64,000 bases of DNA from Membranipora membranacea (lineage: Eukaryota > Bryozoa > Gymnolaemata > Cheilostomatida > Membraniporidae), in NCBI GenBank assembly GCA_914767715.1, contig OU612067.1:31220162-31284161 (forward strand), read 5' to 3'. Position numbers and translations under genes: made by a program. Shown here in pieces: positions 46,001-59,088 of the stretch. Within the stretch, counting starts at the first letter, position 1; the number at the start of each line of letters is the position of its first letter. The notes under the pieces were generated by a model. It did not search any database. It saw only the letters and a program-made list of their open reading frames with translations, and was not told the DNA's origin.

Positions 46001-49000
46001 CTGAAGAGGCGTGTCGCTCACTAGATACGACATTATGATGTTGCCAGAAAAATTGAAAACGTCTGGTCTATATAGTCTGCAATTCTTCATAAAGCAGCAA
46101 TTTCAGTCGGTATGAAAAGTGTTCTTTTGTGTTCAGAATTTAACAAAATTTGGAGCTGATCTATATATACTAATGCTATCACACTTATACTCTTGATACC
46201 ATCAGAATTATTTATTGTCTGATGTGTCACTCCTGGGTGTTTGCTAAATCATATCACTACATTTATGCTGACACGTCAAGGCATGGTAATGGTGTCAAAA
46301 GATACTGGTCCTGATATTCCCCCTGTCTGCGGGGAGGGGAAGGGGGCTTTGCGCTACAATTAGTCTACCGTTGGGTTAACAAATATGAAGAGGATCTGGT
46401 TGTCGACTAATTCTGTATCAGATTGTCAATGAGATCTATTTTTTTATGGTTCCTAAAAGACCATGCTCAATGAACCAACAAGAGCTAATGGCATAATTGG
46501 TCTGATAAATGGGTGATGGCATGACAGTATCAATACACATCATGAACATCATTCTTTTGATGGTCTAAACAAGACATCTACAATAATGGTGATAAATCAA
46601 CTAGGTATTATTATAATTTATCGTGAAATGAATCCCAAAACTAAGCTACTCAGTAAAGCTAGCTAAACTTGATTCACTTCACCAACATAGCATGTACTTT
46701 GATGTTTGCTGTCTGGCGGCTGGACAAATATCATCAAACACAAATACATTATTACTAAAACATAAAATCATGGATCAAATATTTAATTCATAAGTGAACA
46801 GGTATAGGTGCCAGCAATGCCGGTCTCATTTTTTATGCAAAATGTACACTTAGGTTATGGAATTCTGCATACTGTTGGTGAAAATATTGATCTCCTAACT
46901 GCCAATGTCATTTAAAATAGAACTAGCAAAATTTCTAGGTAACAAGCACTATCAGATGCTTTATTCTAGGAACCCTCAATCATCTACTGCAGTCCAGATG
47001 TTGAAGATGGGACAAATACCATTTATACCGTAAGCTCTTTATGAGGTGCTAAGTGGTAGATAATTGAAAAAGAAAACATCACGCAGTTTGCAGCCTTATC
47101 TCTCTCGAATTCGAGTTGGCATTGGCAGAAAAAATGCATCCACTATGACACATTCAAAATCGCAACAGTGAATGACCAAACCCAAATAGTCCTTCCTATA
47201 TACAGGATGTCTACCCCAGTTTTCTTTGGAAGACTAAATAATGTGTAGACCTTACAGGATTGCAGATTTTGGAGAACTAAAGAAGAGTGATGGTGTCAGG
47301 GAGTTTGGGGGGGCTCAAACCCATACTCTCTGGTGACGTGTGTTGAGTTCTGCCTATGTTTCCCTCCTGATGTGGAAGAAGATATGCTGTTATGGTATTG
47401 TATTAATTGTGTCATCAGTCTCTGATAATAATGTTTTACTCTTGTTCATTTCCTGTAGGTGAGTTGGGAAAGGCTGTAAATATAAAAAAAGAGGACCTGA
47501 CCCCAGAGGAGAGGAAAAGGTTTGACGAGGGCTTCCAAAACAACGCGTTTAATGAGTACGCTAGTAAACTGATCTCAGTACATCGTCAACTACCCGACAT
47601 CAGGGACCAAGAGTACGTATGAGGGGCACATTGGGTGGGGCAGGACAAGATCAGACTCGGCTTGCTCTGTTTTGTCGGCGTTTGAAGTTGTCCCTCTCAC
47701 ACGGTCTGGCTGAAGCTCCAAATTCAGGATAAATGTACCAAATGTATATCTAGATTTAGCTGACAGCTGTTCGTGTAGGTTTGGCAGTCTGGAGGATACT
47801 ATGTTATATAATACACAGCCCTATAACAGATAATTCTCCAGTCTTGAGAGTATCTATATTATAGATACTCTCAAGACCAGTCTGTCTTCATTTGAAGTCT
47901 TGTTATATATCTGAATGCTCAGACGAGGATAAATTTGTAGGCCTGCTGTTGAGCCTGGGACTTGTCGGGAAAAAAAGTGATGATTTGTAAAGTGCCCTTC
48001 ATAATATGTGCTTTGTTCAACTTTGTTTTCAAAATATATACACTATATATACACACCATAGAGGCTCTCATGAGTCATTGTTCACAGGATGTGCTTCAGT
48101 CTAGCCCAGTATATAAAAAATAATGATTGTTTCCCAACAGACTTTTTCATTTTGTGATAGATATTCTCTTTTTTTGTGTGAGAAAAGTGACAGTTTTATC
48201 AAGGAGTTGGAGGTGACTCCCAACATTCATTCATTGTCAGTGAGAGAGCCCATACCATAGACTTGTGAAACACACTAGTCACTAGTTTATGTTTGTCTGG
48301 AAAATTGTATTGCGTGAATTCCCAGTGTACAAGATGCATAAACTAAAACATAGCCAAACATGAGCGCAACATGTTGAACCTCAATGAGACTCACTCTGCT
48401 AATCATTGAGGCCATGCAATTTTGTAAATGCCTACTTATTGAATCGTGATTGTATCTCAGTGAGGGTAAAACCCAATTCTATGCAGCGAGAAAGTCCTTG
48501 ATGTGCCTCAACATAGGTCAGATCTGAAATGTCATATTTATCATATATGATTGTAGATGTAAGTCGGTGTCGTACGCTAAGAACTTACCGGACACCAGTG
48601 TGATTATATGTTTTCACAATGAAGCGTGGACAGTACTCCTCCGATCTGTACATTCAGTCATAGACAGATCTGACCCCAAACTACTTAAGGAAGTCATCCT
48701 TGTTGACGATTTCTCTGATCAGCGTGAGTAGAACAGAGGTTTTTAGCTCTCATTGAGCGTACAGAATTTTTGTGGTGATTAGATCGTACACCTAAACGAA
48801 ATGTAGTATAAACAACTTTTCCACGTACATGCTGCTATTGTTTGTGGTGATAAAAAGTTTATTTGTATTTACATCAATGTGAGTGGTGAAACATGAAGCC
48901 ATGTATTTGCATGTAGGGAGTTCTTTGTTCATACCCTCAAACAATAATAAAAGTAATGAATGATTATAGTTTTGAAATGCAAATTACAATTCCTAGAAAA

Positions 49001-52000
49001 TGTGGTTCCTGCTATCGAAAGTTGAATTTAGGGGTGTCTCCAAGGTGACCATGACATCCATTGGTGATAAATTCTCTGCCCCTCCCATACAGTGCATAAA
49101 TCATTCTATAAATGACTTGACGATTGACGACAAATAAACGATGATAGTTGCCTTGCACTCTTTCCATCACTTCTCATGCAAAGATTCTGTTTCTGTCAAA
49201 TAAATGAGCACTAAACCGGTCCGCAGTGTTAAGTTGCTCCCAGTTTGAAGGATGATAGGAGTGTACCTAATCAGTAATGTTCTCCCAGTGGACTGACAAG
49301 CATATACAAATTCTTGTCCTTCAACATGCTGTCACAGAATGCGTTAAAGATGACAGGCAGACCAAAGCACTATATAGTCTGGCAGCTAGTTACGGAATAT
49401 TTTGACACTGAAAACATTCATAGCACTTCTGGGTAAAAATTGCGTGCAGTAGCATAAGGAATCCCCCCCCCCCCCTTTTCCGTCAATGGCATCTGTGAGG
49501 TATCAAAACCAATAACTAAAACTAATATCTCATACCAATCTATGTGATATTACAGCTCACCTGGCGGAGCCCCTGAAGGCTTATATGGACACACTGCTTA
49601 TAGTGAAGATAGTGAGAGTACAGAAGAGAGAAGGTCTAATCAGAGCGAGGCTGGCTGGAGCTCGAGCAGCTACAGGGAAAGTACTCACCTTCCTCGACTC
49701 TCATATCGAGTGCTCTGAAGGTTAGATTATTAGATATATGTCTTCTCTGGGTGTCTAAACTGTGAAACCAATCAGATTAAGTTTGATCCAATTTGCCTAT
49801 ACTTTGAGTTGCTTTCCCTCAAGTCTGCGACTGCCTGAAGTAGAAGTCAAGCGACACTAGATGCAGGCAAGTTGGGTCAAAGGATATGTAAGTGGGTTGG
49901 CTAAGAGCGAGTAGTTAGAGGATGTCCATCATCTAAAGGAGGCCATCTAACTCCTTGGTGGGAGAGTATGGTTTTTTCCCCAAGTTGTATCATTATATTC
50001 AGCAGTATTGTTTTCCAGTATTCTAGTACAGCTCAGATATTTGATTATTCGTAAAATTAACCGTAGGACAACTCCCAACTAGGTCTGGAAAAGGTGTTTA
50101 TTGGTTTTGTAAGGATAGGAAGATTGTGATCAGGACTTTCTCTGCATTAAAAGGATACCCTCAATGTCACCATAGTGCATGGTCGTCGAGCATTTAAGGA
50201 GTGGGTGTTGAATAGGGTTTTCTGTTTTTCAGGATGGCTAGAACCTCTGCTCGATGAAATCCATAAAAACAAGACGACGGTAGTCACCCCTGTGATTGAT
50301 GTGATTGATGATACAACCCTGGAGTTCCACTGGGGCAGTGCTAAGCACACCAGTGTGGGTGGGTTTGACTGGAATCTTCAGTTTAACTGGCACTCAATTC
50401 CTGAGAGAGAAAACAAACGCAGAAATAATGAGGTATGTTGATAGAGACCGACGGAAAAGGCTTCTCACAATGTCTATTTGTGCGTAGAGGCCCTATCTTC
50501 TTGGATATGATATTTGCACTGTTTTCTGATCGATTCTGGTACACACAACCCATACCTTAGCAACAATGCAAAAAACGTCAATTTGCTTTCTTTATATTTT
50601 GACTTTTGAGAGATAAGCTCAAGTACACTGCTTGAACTGAGTATAATAAATGTTTATTATTGACCTAATTAAGGTGCAGGTTTTAATATATGCTGCAACC
50701 CTTGCTGAGATATTGCAAATGATAATTTTAAAAATTATTTGATGTTGTGCGAAAATAATAACTTGTAAATATTTGTGAATCTATTAAATGTATGGCAGCT
50801 GACTGGAAGAGCAGAGTTGATATGTTAGCAAATTGGATTAACTTTGAGCACCAGTACAACATATAAATTTAGCTCAAGTCGTGAATCAACACGATATTAA
50901 TTTTCTCGTTACAGATAGCTCCGATTCACTCGCCTACTATGGCAGGCGGTCTGTTCTCTATAAGTAATGAGTATTTTATCGAGCTCGGTACGTACGACGC
51001 TGGTATGGATATCTGGGGAGGTGAAAATCTGGAGATGTCCTTCAGGATATGGATGTGTGGTGGTACTCTAGAGATCTGTCCCTGCTCTCACGTTGGACAT
51101 ATATTCAGGTGAGAAACCTTTAACTGTCTCATAATATAATACATAATATAATACAGTGTACCCCACCTTATTCAGACTTTATGATTCAGAAGTCCTATTA
51201 GAAATATTGTTCGCTCACCTCAGTTCATTGTATATATAGATATTATGTGGCATACCCTCCTTTGATGGGGTAATGTTGATAGGAAGGACAGCACAGGCTG
51301 AATGTGGCGCTTAGTTTCCCTGAATGTCAAATTCTACCTGCAAAAGGACGGTAGTCTGAGGAATGCAGTGAGATTCAAAAGCGCAACCTCTCAACACGTC
51401 TCAGCTGAGCCACATGCTTTTCTTCACTCTGCATTACTTGACTAGGATTTTTTGCTATAATCTGTCGAATTGTGAATGGACATACCATCATTTGCAGCCA
51501 ACTACAGGCCATAAAGCGCTTAATTTCCAAGACTTCAGCCCCCAGTAATACAAAATATGTTATGCATTTAAAAGCATGTTTTTTCGCGTGAGTCAAAATC
51601 ACGTTGTATACCTGTATGGGTCTCTCACATACCGAAAAAGGTCTGTTAGCTGAGGGTCTGAGGGTCAAAAGATTCTTTCAGCCCATCATAAACTGAAAGC
51701 ATCAATATGAAATAGCCTGAAATGGATCAGTATTCTGTTCTTTATGATCTTGCCACCCCCCATAACCATACCCCCTACATGACATTGATATCTAATATTT
51801 TTCAGGAAGAGATCTCCTTACAAATGGAAGGAGGGTGAGAATGTAGTAAGAAAAAACTCAGTGAGATTAGCTGAAGTATGGATGGATGATTATAAACATT
51901 ACTACTATGAGAGGATTAATAATGATCTGGTTAGTAGCCTACTGATCATGTGGTATATACTGTAGCTATATTGTATATATATACTATATATGCTATTCTG

Positions 52001-54211
52001 TATATATACTTTGTAAAATATATACAACATTATATATATACATATATAGACAATATTGTTAGTATAGAATATGTACAATATTATATATATATACACACTA
52101 TATATATTATTGTTGGTATATCTGTTATAGCCCAATTAGTATATTATTCTCATATTGGGTACATTATCGATCAGCAATGTAAATAAGTAAATATGTAAAT
52201 AGTGCGATCTAGATGTTGGTTAGAACATATAAATAGAATAAATGTTTATATGTTTATATGTCTGTCAGTTGTATTACATGGTCTTTGGGTGCCTGCTCGC
52301 TTCAGCTGATTTATGATTTATTTATAATTCCTCTGGGATATTGTCATTCTGTACTTCTCCTGTTTCAGGGAAATTTTGGAGATATCTCCTCTAGAACGGC
52401 TCTTAGGAAGAATCTGAAATGTAAATCTTTTGACTGGTACATTAAAAATATATACCCAGAGCTATTCATACCTGATCAAGCTCTCTATAGTGGTGAGGTA
52501 AGTAAAGCCGATACTCGTTTTATTTGGACTACTACGATGAGGGGTTAGAAAATGTTAGGCCCTGCATGTCATCAAGGTGACCATGCATTTCCAGGTAATG
52601 CCTATTTATGGCTTGAAAGAGCCTGCTTGTATATGAGAAGTTTTGATAGTCGTAAATTAAATCACTGTGCGACAGCACCAGTGGTGTGAGTAAAAATACA
52701 CAATATCCATGATTTATAAATTAGTTTATGTTTGTGAGTTGCAAGATCCTTGATGTTTTTAATTTGAGTAGACAACTCCAAATTGATGATGCGGCACTGT
52801 CCGAAACCCTGAGCACTGGTTGTGACAACTGTACAGTTTGATACTGGGCATTATATTTTTGTGTACTCTATCATTTCTATGGTTTCAGGGCCCTGCCTGT
52901 CTGTATGCATACCCCTGCCAAACCATTACAAATAAGACTATAATACCACAGTTAGTTCCAAACTACATTGTTTCTAAGTAATGATTGAATTTTTGATTTA
53001 CAGATTCGCAACAAGCACAACCCTAACTGTGTGGACAGTCCCGCTGACCACCACTCTTATAATAAGCCAGTTAAGATGTGGCCGTGTCACAATCAGGGTG
53101 GTAACCAGTACTGGCTCATGTCTAACGCCGGAGAGATCAGACGAGACGAAGCCTGTGTAGACTACACCGGTCAGGGAACAGTCAACATGTACATGTGCCA
53201 TGGTCAGGGAGGCAATCAAAAATGGGAATACTTAGATGTAAGTTATGTGATAAGATTGTAATTGTGCACTGCCTCCCTCCTAATGGTGTATGCTATCCCA
53301 CAATGCAGTTTTATAGTTTTCTCAGAGAGAGACAGAGAGCACGCCAATCATGTGATATGCTATTGTATTTATGTCTCTGATCTATAAAGTATGATATAAG
53401 TGTTTTTTGAATAAACTTAGTCTTACTTCTTGATGTCAAAGTTCATCATTAGGGTGGGAACATGTTGAGTACTCAGATCAAGTTGACTCTAATGATTAGA
53501 GATCCACAGGCTAGTATTGTAATCTCTATGTCTGAGTAGAGAGTGAGAGCAGGTGACTGATACTTTCTATCAGTTTCATCTGGTCTCCGAGAAACTCCAG
53601 TATGAGCCTTCACCATGGGGATTTCTTTTAACAAACCAGTTTGACTCAAACCTGTCCAGCCTAGTCTGAGATAATGAGCACTGTTTCCTCCTCCCAATAA
53701 CACAGTAATATTCTTAACTGTCAGTCTGAAGCATGTTACAAGAGAAGAGAACGTCTTCACGACCTGTAAATCTTCAGATATTTTTTGTGTTTTCAATAGT
53801 AAAGGTTAACTCCTGTGAACTTGACTTCAATTGACTGAAATTTCAAACTTTGAAGTTAAACTCTTGCTAGCAGACATAAAGAATTCAATGCTTTTTGTCA
53901 ATTTGCAATGCATTTCAATGTAACTTTTGACCAAATTTTGATGGATTTCAATCTGAAGTTTGTCTTAAATTTAATCAGAATTCTGTGAAACACGGAAATT
54001 AGCCCTGTATCCATGTAGGCCTTTTACCCAATCACTTGGTCTCATTTTTATGTCTATTATTTTGCTATTTTAGAATGGATTGATAAAGCACCACACCTCA
54101 GCTAAATGTATGCAGTCATCTAACGATGGCTCTCAGCTGGAGATGGCGTCATGTGATCCTAATAACGACCACCAGTTGTGGGTTTGGAAGAAAGGCAAGG
54201 GCCAATCATAA
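40053..54211 (+). CDS. GALNT: Polypeptide N-acetylgalactosaminyltransferase (mucin-type O-glycosylation), 11 coding exons
   Basis: Exons: 40053-40189, 43885-44075, 47459-47612, 48557-48723, 49556-49720, 50233-50432, 50915-51108, 51806-51929, 52369-52497, 53004-53237 and 54074-54211. They sum to 1833 nt, 610 codons plus stop. The ATG lies in GCCACCATGG. The enzyme transfers GalNAc from UDP-GalNAc to Ser/Thr of proteins in the Golgi. Residues about 14-33 form the type II signal anchor, followed by a Pro-rich stem. Catalytic marks are [38 protein letters not shown] (the D-x-H metal site), [17 protein letters not shown] and [14 protein letters not shown]. The C-terminal ricin-type lectin domain has three Q-x-W repeats (GGNQYW, GGNQKW, DHQLW). 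All expected GT27 motifs are present, so activity is likely. Which vertebrate isoform is closest cannot be said from motifs alone. The third donor (GTACGT at 47613) is chosen because it gives E-C-K before SVSY. Confidence 0.96.
40190..43884 (+). other. GALNT intron 1 (3.7 kb)
   Basis: GTAAGA donor and TTTGTAG acceptor. Short reading frames inside have no recognisable homology. Nothing else was supported by reading. Confidence 0.75.
44278..44944. mobile_element. Fold-back MITE with TTAA target duplication (667 bp)
   Basis: Arms of about 240 bp begin AGACTTTGTTTGAGG at 44278 and, inverted, AGACTTAGTTTGAGG at 44944. TTAA occurs immediately outside each end (44274-44277, 44945-44948). Removing the element and one TTAA gives a 19-bp stretch alignable with the neighbouring minisatellite unit (GTTCTTAATACATCCCTGG against GTTCTTGTTACACCCCTGG), which confirms the borders. 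TTAA duplication is characteristic of piggyBac-type transposition. There is no transposase. Confidence 0.88.
44590..44690 (+). other. tRNA-like centre of the fold-back MITE
   Basis: The loop region contains CTAGTTGGTCAAGGTCC, GTGGACCA and an exact pol III B-box-like GGTTCGATTCC. It is followed by the second inner arm AGGTCTGAATTTTGATCATC. A complementary GAACCCAGGTCC lies in the left half. Cloverleaf pairing is not convincing, so it is a tRNA-derived module rather than a tRNA gene. Confidence 0.55.
47834..47878. repeat. Perfect short palindrome in GALNT intron 3
   Basis: CAGTCTTGAGAGTATCTATA and its reverse complement meet at TTA. It is a stable stem in the nascent transcript. Confidence 0.75.
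49463..49475. repeat. PolyC tract in GALNT intron 4
   Basis: An uninterrupted C run 80 bases before exon 49556-49720. Similar C or G runs occur at about 27180, 36640, 55966 and 59680. Their lengths may be unreliable in the assembly. Confidence 0.8.
51955..52115. repeat. TA-rich low-complexity block in GALNT intron 8
   Basis: Alternating TA/GTATATA sequence. The reading frames it gives on both strands (Tyr/Ile-only) are artefacts of composition. Confidence 0.85.
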
Positions 54212-54926
54212 CTTACTACAGAGTCGTTAGACATTCCATAAAAAGGTTATATTGAGTAGAAAATGTCTGTGATCGTAACTTTATACATTATTGATAATTT
54301 CAAACGGCATATACTATCAGAAATTCTAACCAGATCTATTAATTATGATGAAATAGTTCATAACCTTATAGGCAAACTCAATTGAATCATAATCAGCGTA
54401 CAGTTTACTTCTTTGTTAATCCTTCCATCTACGCCTTGTCATTGTTATATTATAATATATATGCTCCTTGTTTTACCCTCCTAAAATGGTCACGTATTCT
54501 TAAGTTTTTGAAGATCACTTGTCCAGTGTGAAGTTAAATTGACCCAGATTTCTGGTTGCGGCAGAGTTTTGTTGCGACAGAGTTTTGCTGCTGCCACACA
54601 GTAATCAATCACTACTAATAATGCAATGCTCAACTATGCCACATGATGTGATTCTTCTGATTATTTTCAAAGCTTTTTGTTTTTTCCTGCTATTTGCCTT
54701 TGTTTGATTTTTGTATCACACTCTTTGAAAGCAAGTGTTTTTGTTCTAGGCAGTTTGGTTTTGCTTGCTAATTTTATTTGGAAAAGTAAAATGTAGTGTA
54801 TATAAAAATAATCATCCTAATAACCGGTCTCCTCTTTTGTAATTGTCTCCACTTAACTTTGATGAGAAAGAGCAGAAAGAAGATCTCACTTTGTTAACCA
54901 TTACTGCTACAAATAAGTTAATTTCC
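54212..54926. other. Convergent 3' intergenic region between GALNT and the otopetrin gene
   Basis: About 715 bp, AT-rich, between two stop codons facing each other. It presumably holds both 3' untranslated regions. An AATAAA on the minus strand at 54773-54778 could be the otopetrin-family polyadenylation signal. Confidence 0.55.
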
Positions 54927-57900
54927 CTAATCGACTATATTCCCTAGTGAAACAAGTAGTCTTTTAGATGAATGGAAGCGAAAATAAATTGACAAAGGTA
55001 AAATAAATCTTGTGAGATAGCGCTGATGTCCTTGACCCAAAACACACTCGTTCAGAGGCATCAGGCTTTTGTTACTCTTTGCAAAGTCACCTGCTATGAA
55101 ACTGGTGTAAGCCCAGATTGCTAAATTACAGATAAACATGAAAGTCAGAAGCATTGCAATGATTTTCTTCTGCCAGGTTGGGAATCTAAACTTATCCTGA
55201 TGGCTCGATAAAATCAAAACACACAGGGTCTGAACTAAGACTTGAACTAAGATAACTATGTCTTGTACAACATTATACACTGCAAATGAATGAACTTGTT
55301 TTCCGTCAGTGAAATCACAATCTGTTGATCCATTTGCACTTGTTTTAGCAATCTCTATCAACTTCTTGCTATTGTTCATCTTTAGAAGTGGTACGTGTAA
55401 CACTCCATCAAAGCACCCAATAACGATAACTCCGGCTAAGGCTATGAGAAACAGCACATTCTCAGCATTCATAGGTGTCTTCTACAAAAAAGAAATATTC
55501 AAATTACTCAGGCTAGTCGACCATGAAGCCCATTTTGTTGAGCCAAGGAGTTCAAGTCTTAAACAGTACAGACTTTTCTTTTCAATAGAAGAATAAATCA
55601 TTACCAAGGCTTTCTACAATAAGTTTATTTTTTATTTTCCTAAACTTCCGGGATCCCTGTTGAGCCTGCCCCCCTTTAATTCATAATGGTAGATTCCTGC
55701 AAGGTCATTGATCAAAGGCTGCAAATGGCAACATTGTGCAGAATGATGGAGCATTTTCTTTGAGATCTCATAATATGGTCACCCGCCATAAAACTACCAA
55801 ACTGGTATGACGTAGTAGTTTTCTTTTTGAGGCCTGAAATCATAAGGTGACATTTTTGACAAATTGATTAGTGTGATAAAGAAGTTATCTATCCGAGCGC
55901 AAGAGAAGACAATATTTAATATAAGCTGCTCGACATCAGCTGTGCAAGAGTGGACAAGCTTTATTCCCCCCCCCCCCCCACCGAACAAAGCATGTTAAAA
56001 CAGGCTAACTTGATAGTTCAATATTACCTGCAGTTTCGCGCTGACTTCTCTTATGTTGAAGCAGCATAAGAGTAACAGAACCAGCGTGGCGAGAAGAAGA
56101 AACGTGGTATGTATAATTTCTACTTTAGATTCCACATTGATGCTATCTAAGCCCAGATCATGCTTCACATAATACTTTGCCATGATCAGATATACGATTG
56201 ACAGTAAAAGTCCGGATAAGAGACCGATGGTACTGAGACTATGCGTCCTGCACAGAGTGTGACCTGAGTTATCTTCTCTTTCATCGTCGGCTACGCTGAA
56301 AAGTATCAAAAGAGCCAACATCACATCTGAGGATCACATTCCCTTAGTTCATCGAAAGATTTGATTGACCTTCTATCTACCATTGATTGACCTTCTATCT
56401 ATCATTGATTGACCTTCTATCTAGCCAACTTTTAGTTCCAAAGTTTTCTCCCTTCCTCTTTTGATTCATGCACATGTTGCCATTACTTTTACTCTCTTGC
56501 AGAGTTTTTTTTGCGCTAGTAGTCGCCACCCCCCACATCACTCTTGTTTTACAAAAGAGCGTTTTGGTTGTCCATGGATCTCAGCAATTGGGCATGAAGG
56601 CCAATAAGACTCACATGTACACTGTGCTGCATCTGATGGTAATAGGGATGTGGACTGAGCTTTTGGGATGTGAGTGCCAGAGTCCAAGTAGTACAATGCG
56701 GGCTTGATAATTAGGGCCATCAACCTCCTACTTTTTTGGGATGATAAGATGGTGGGATCGATTGATTAGCACCTTGCTATTCACTGCCAGGACTCCCATG
56801 CTGGTCTATTTCAGCCCCAAGCACACTTGGATGTATCTATCACAGTACATGTATTAGTTATATCAGCATTGTTTGTATTATGTATTACATGTATATCTAT
56901 TTTTCTTCATTATGTTTTGACTCCTAATGGAAAACATTCACGTTGAAATGGTTTTGGCAGCCATTGAAATTTATGAATATTAAACGTATCTACCTTTGAT
57001 TTTGGACTTTGGATCATTTTCACACTGCCAAAAAGGGAAAGTGACTCAAGGAAGTCAATACATGCGTCAAAATTCTAACTTAACTTTCATATGACTTCAA
57101 ATGTCATATTGAAAACTTACATAATCAACCATAACACACTTACTGTGTAAACTCAGGTTTGGTATTGGATTGAGGAGCTCCACCAGCATGTAACATGCTA
57201 CAAATTGTTGCCGCAGCAACCAAACAGAACTCCATCATGAATGGAGTACCTATCTTATCCGCTCTCTCTTTAAGGTCTTTCAGCGAGGTTAGATTGCAGT
57301 TGGAAGGCGAGTCGGTCTTGGCGGTTGTAGTTGTAGATGAAGTTGTAGTTGAATCAGAATTATTAGGCGGTACAAATGATGAGGGAGAAACTTCTGTATT
57401 CTGAAATGTAGAGCAGAGTGTTGCGATTTTAAGTACTTTCATGACAAACATAGTGATTGCTATCTTGTGAAATTGTCTTCCCTCTCCCGATGCAGGACAT
57501 GTTAAGACAGGCTAGCAGACATGCAGCGTTTCACACAAAGGACACACAAAGAAAAAGTAACTACAACATTGGAAACTTTGGTGGGGAGGGGTTACGAAAG
57601 GCCGTGATTCTTGTTCGATGGTTTTACTTGCAATACACACGCAACAAAACACCTGGCGGTGCGCATACCAGTACTAAAAGGAGAACCCAGCTCCGCATGG
57701 GGTCTAATATGTGTTGTGTCTACCTCTTTTTTAATTCAAAGATCTGTCTGAGAGGTCAAGGTTGAATCAAACTGGTTCCTGATTTAAGTTTCACAACTGC
57801 TAAAGCCACAAGCATACATACCGCAATTTCATTAAGGTCCGAGCAAACATATAAAAGAATATTTGCTGCTAAAGCCAAAATGAACAGAAACTGCTGACTT

Positions 57901-59088
57901 CGGTGCATCATTGTCTTTCGTGAGAGATACGAGAAAATGAGCAGCATCTGTGATAAAAGATGAGACTAGTGAGTGATATTACACAACCTGGGTTTGTCTT
58001 GGTCAGGTTGGTAGGACATACAGGTGTCCTGGGTTACCTGTTGTACCACCCAATCAAGACAGCCAACCCAGCTTATCATGGGGTTCAGCTTCAATTCACA
58101 GACAATTCAGCAAATGTCGTGCAATACTGCTATTGAGTTGAGAATGACTGTCTAAGCGAACAAGCTACGACTTTGATGAAATTGCGCCAACATATATCTG
58201 TGCAAAATACTTACCTGAAATACGATGAAGAGTATGATTAGGATATGGGTGGCCCAATGAACAGGTAAGGGCACATCTTTTTTTTAAATCTATTCATGTA
58301 GTGCTTCAGGATGGCGTAGAATATGTGAAGAACTATAGCTCCAACCCCAAACACAAGCAGTTCGATATATGGGGCCTTCTGAACTGCCCATTGTAGTTTG
58401 CCTGTCTTGCTTTGCAGCCTTTCACGCGTGATAAGCCGCGTGGTTTCATTGTGTTGGGACAGCATGTCCATCGATGGGTGTCTGTGGTATGATTTGAGCT
58501 CCATGTCATCATCGATTCCATGTTCTGGATGTTGTCTCTCACTGTTTCTTTGTGAACATGTGTCTAAAATCAATTGAAGAATTGAATGAAATAGCTTGAT
58601 TTTATCTATACCTGAGAGACAGTCTGGTAGCTGTCTGGTAGCAGTCTGGTAGCCGTCTCCACTCTGTCAGCCTTAGAGCGAGTTTTTTGGTTTGGTCTGA
58701 ACCATCAGGAGGCATAACACGCTTTTTATGGATGGCTCCAACGGATTTGGATAGTTATTTTTTATGGATAAACTGTGTTATCATCATTTTTTATTTATAC
58801 TGATTCAGTGTACTCAAGAAGCTGTTTTATATGATGCACAAAGCGTTAAAACAGTGGCTTACTAAGTAAATATGTAAATCTGTATTTAGTTGACTTACCA
58901 ACAAAGAAGCTGATCACCACCCCCAATATGCTTACTCCAAGAACGAAAATTAAAATATAAAAGAAATTTGTTTTTGGATAAAGCTCCCTGAATTTCTCTT
59001 CTAGCGTCAATCCGATGATTGCTGATGAGACTCCTATAGCTACTAATATGCTGCTGATAGCTCCTCCGATGAGAATCTCAAATCTCAT
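54927..59088 (-). CDS. Otopetrin-family proton channel, six coding exons
   Basis: Exons (minus): 58899-59088, 58215-58563, 57822-57947, 57144-57400, 56028-56295 and 54927-55481. The start is MRFEILIGGAISSILVAIGV. The protein is polytopic, with hydrophobic segments in all six exons. Family-like marks are an SRKTMMHRSQQFLFILALAANI segment, the PFMMEFCLVAAATICSMLHAG helix, and the C-terminus RFILPLSIYFRFHSSKRLL, which matches the conserved LPL-I-FYRFHS end of otopetrins. Otopetrins form proton-selective channels with two six-helix halves. The expected length is about 581 aa, if one base is added in the A8 run of exon 2 (see separate entry). Extracellular or linker stretches include a Thr/Ser-rich NNSDSTTTSSTTTT. 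Family assignment rests on motif recognition and topology. Confidence 0.85.
56361..56425. repeat. Three-copy 23-bp tandem repeat in an otopetrin-like intron
   Basis: The unit ATTGATTGACCTTCTATCTA is repeated with little change just upstream (in transcript order) of the intron end before exon 56028-56295. No function is inferred. Confidence 0.8.
58215..58563 (-). CDS. Otopetrin-like exon 2 with apparent frameshift at an A8 run
   Basis: The exon reads DTCSQRNSERQHPEHGIDDD, then a cytoplasmic stretch, then APYIELLVFGVGAIVLHIFY and HYMNRFKKK. In the original frame it then hits a stop after MCPYLFIGPPIS. In another frame the same DNA gives VPLPVHWATHILIILFIVFQ, a good membrane helix ending at the GTAAGT donor with the phase needed by exon 3. 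The switch coincides with eight A's (T8 on the plus strand, about 58278-58285). A ninth A would restore the frame. Confidence 0.82.

Larger units (their letters stand above)
44076..47458 (+). other. GALNT intron 2 (3.4 kb)
   Basis: GTTAGT donor and CTGTAG acceptor. It starts inside a degenerate minisatellite and contains a 667-bp fold-back MITE. The remainder, to 47458, is unremarkable AT-rich sequence with no recognised gene. Confidence 0.7.

Noticed and set aside
51905-52186. Frames on both strands made of Tyr and Ile
   Set aside because: TA-rich low-complexity intron sequence.
53473-53796. Minus-strand 107-codon frame inside GALNT intron 10
   Set aside because: No recognisable motif or splice partners; opposite strand to a well-supported gene.
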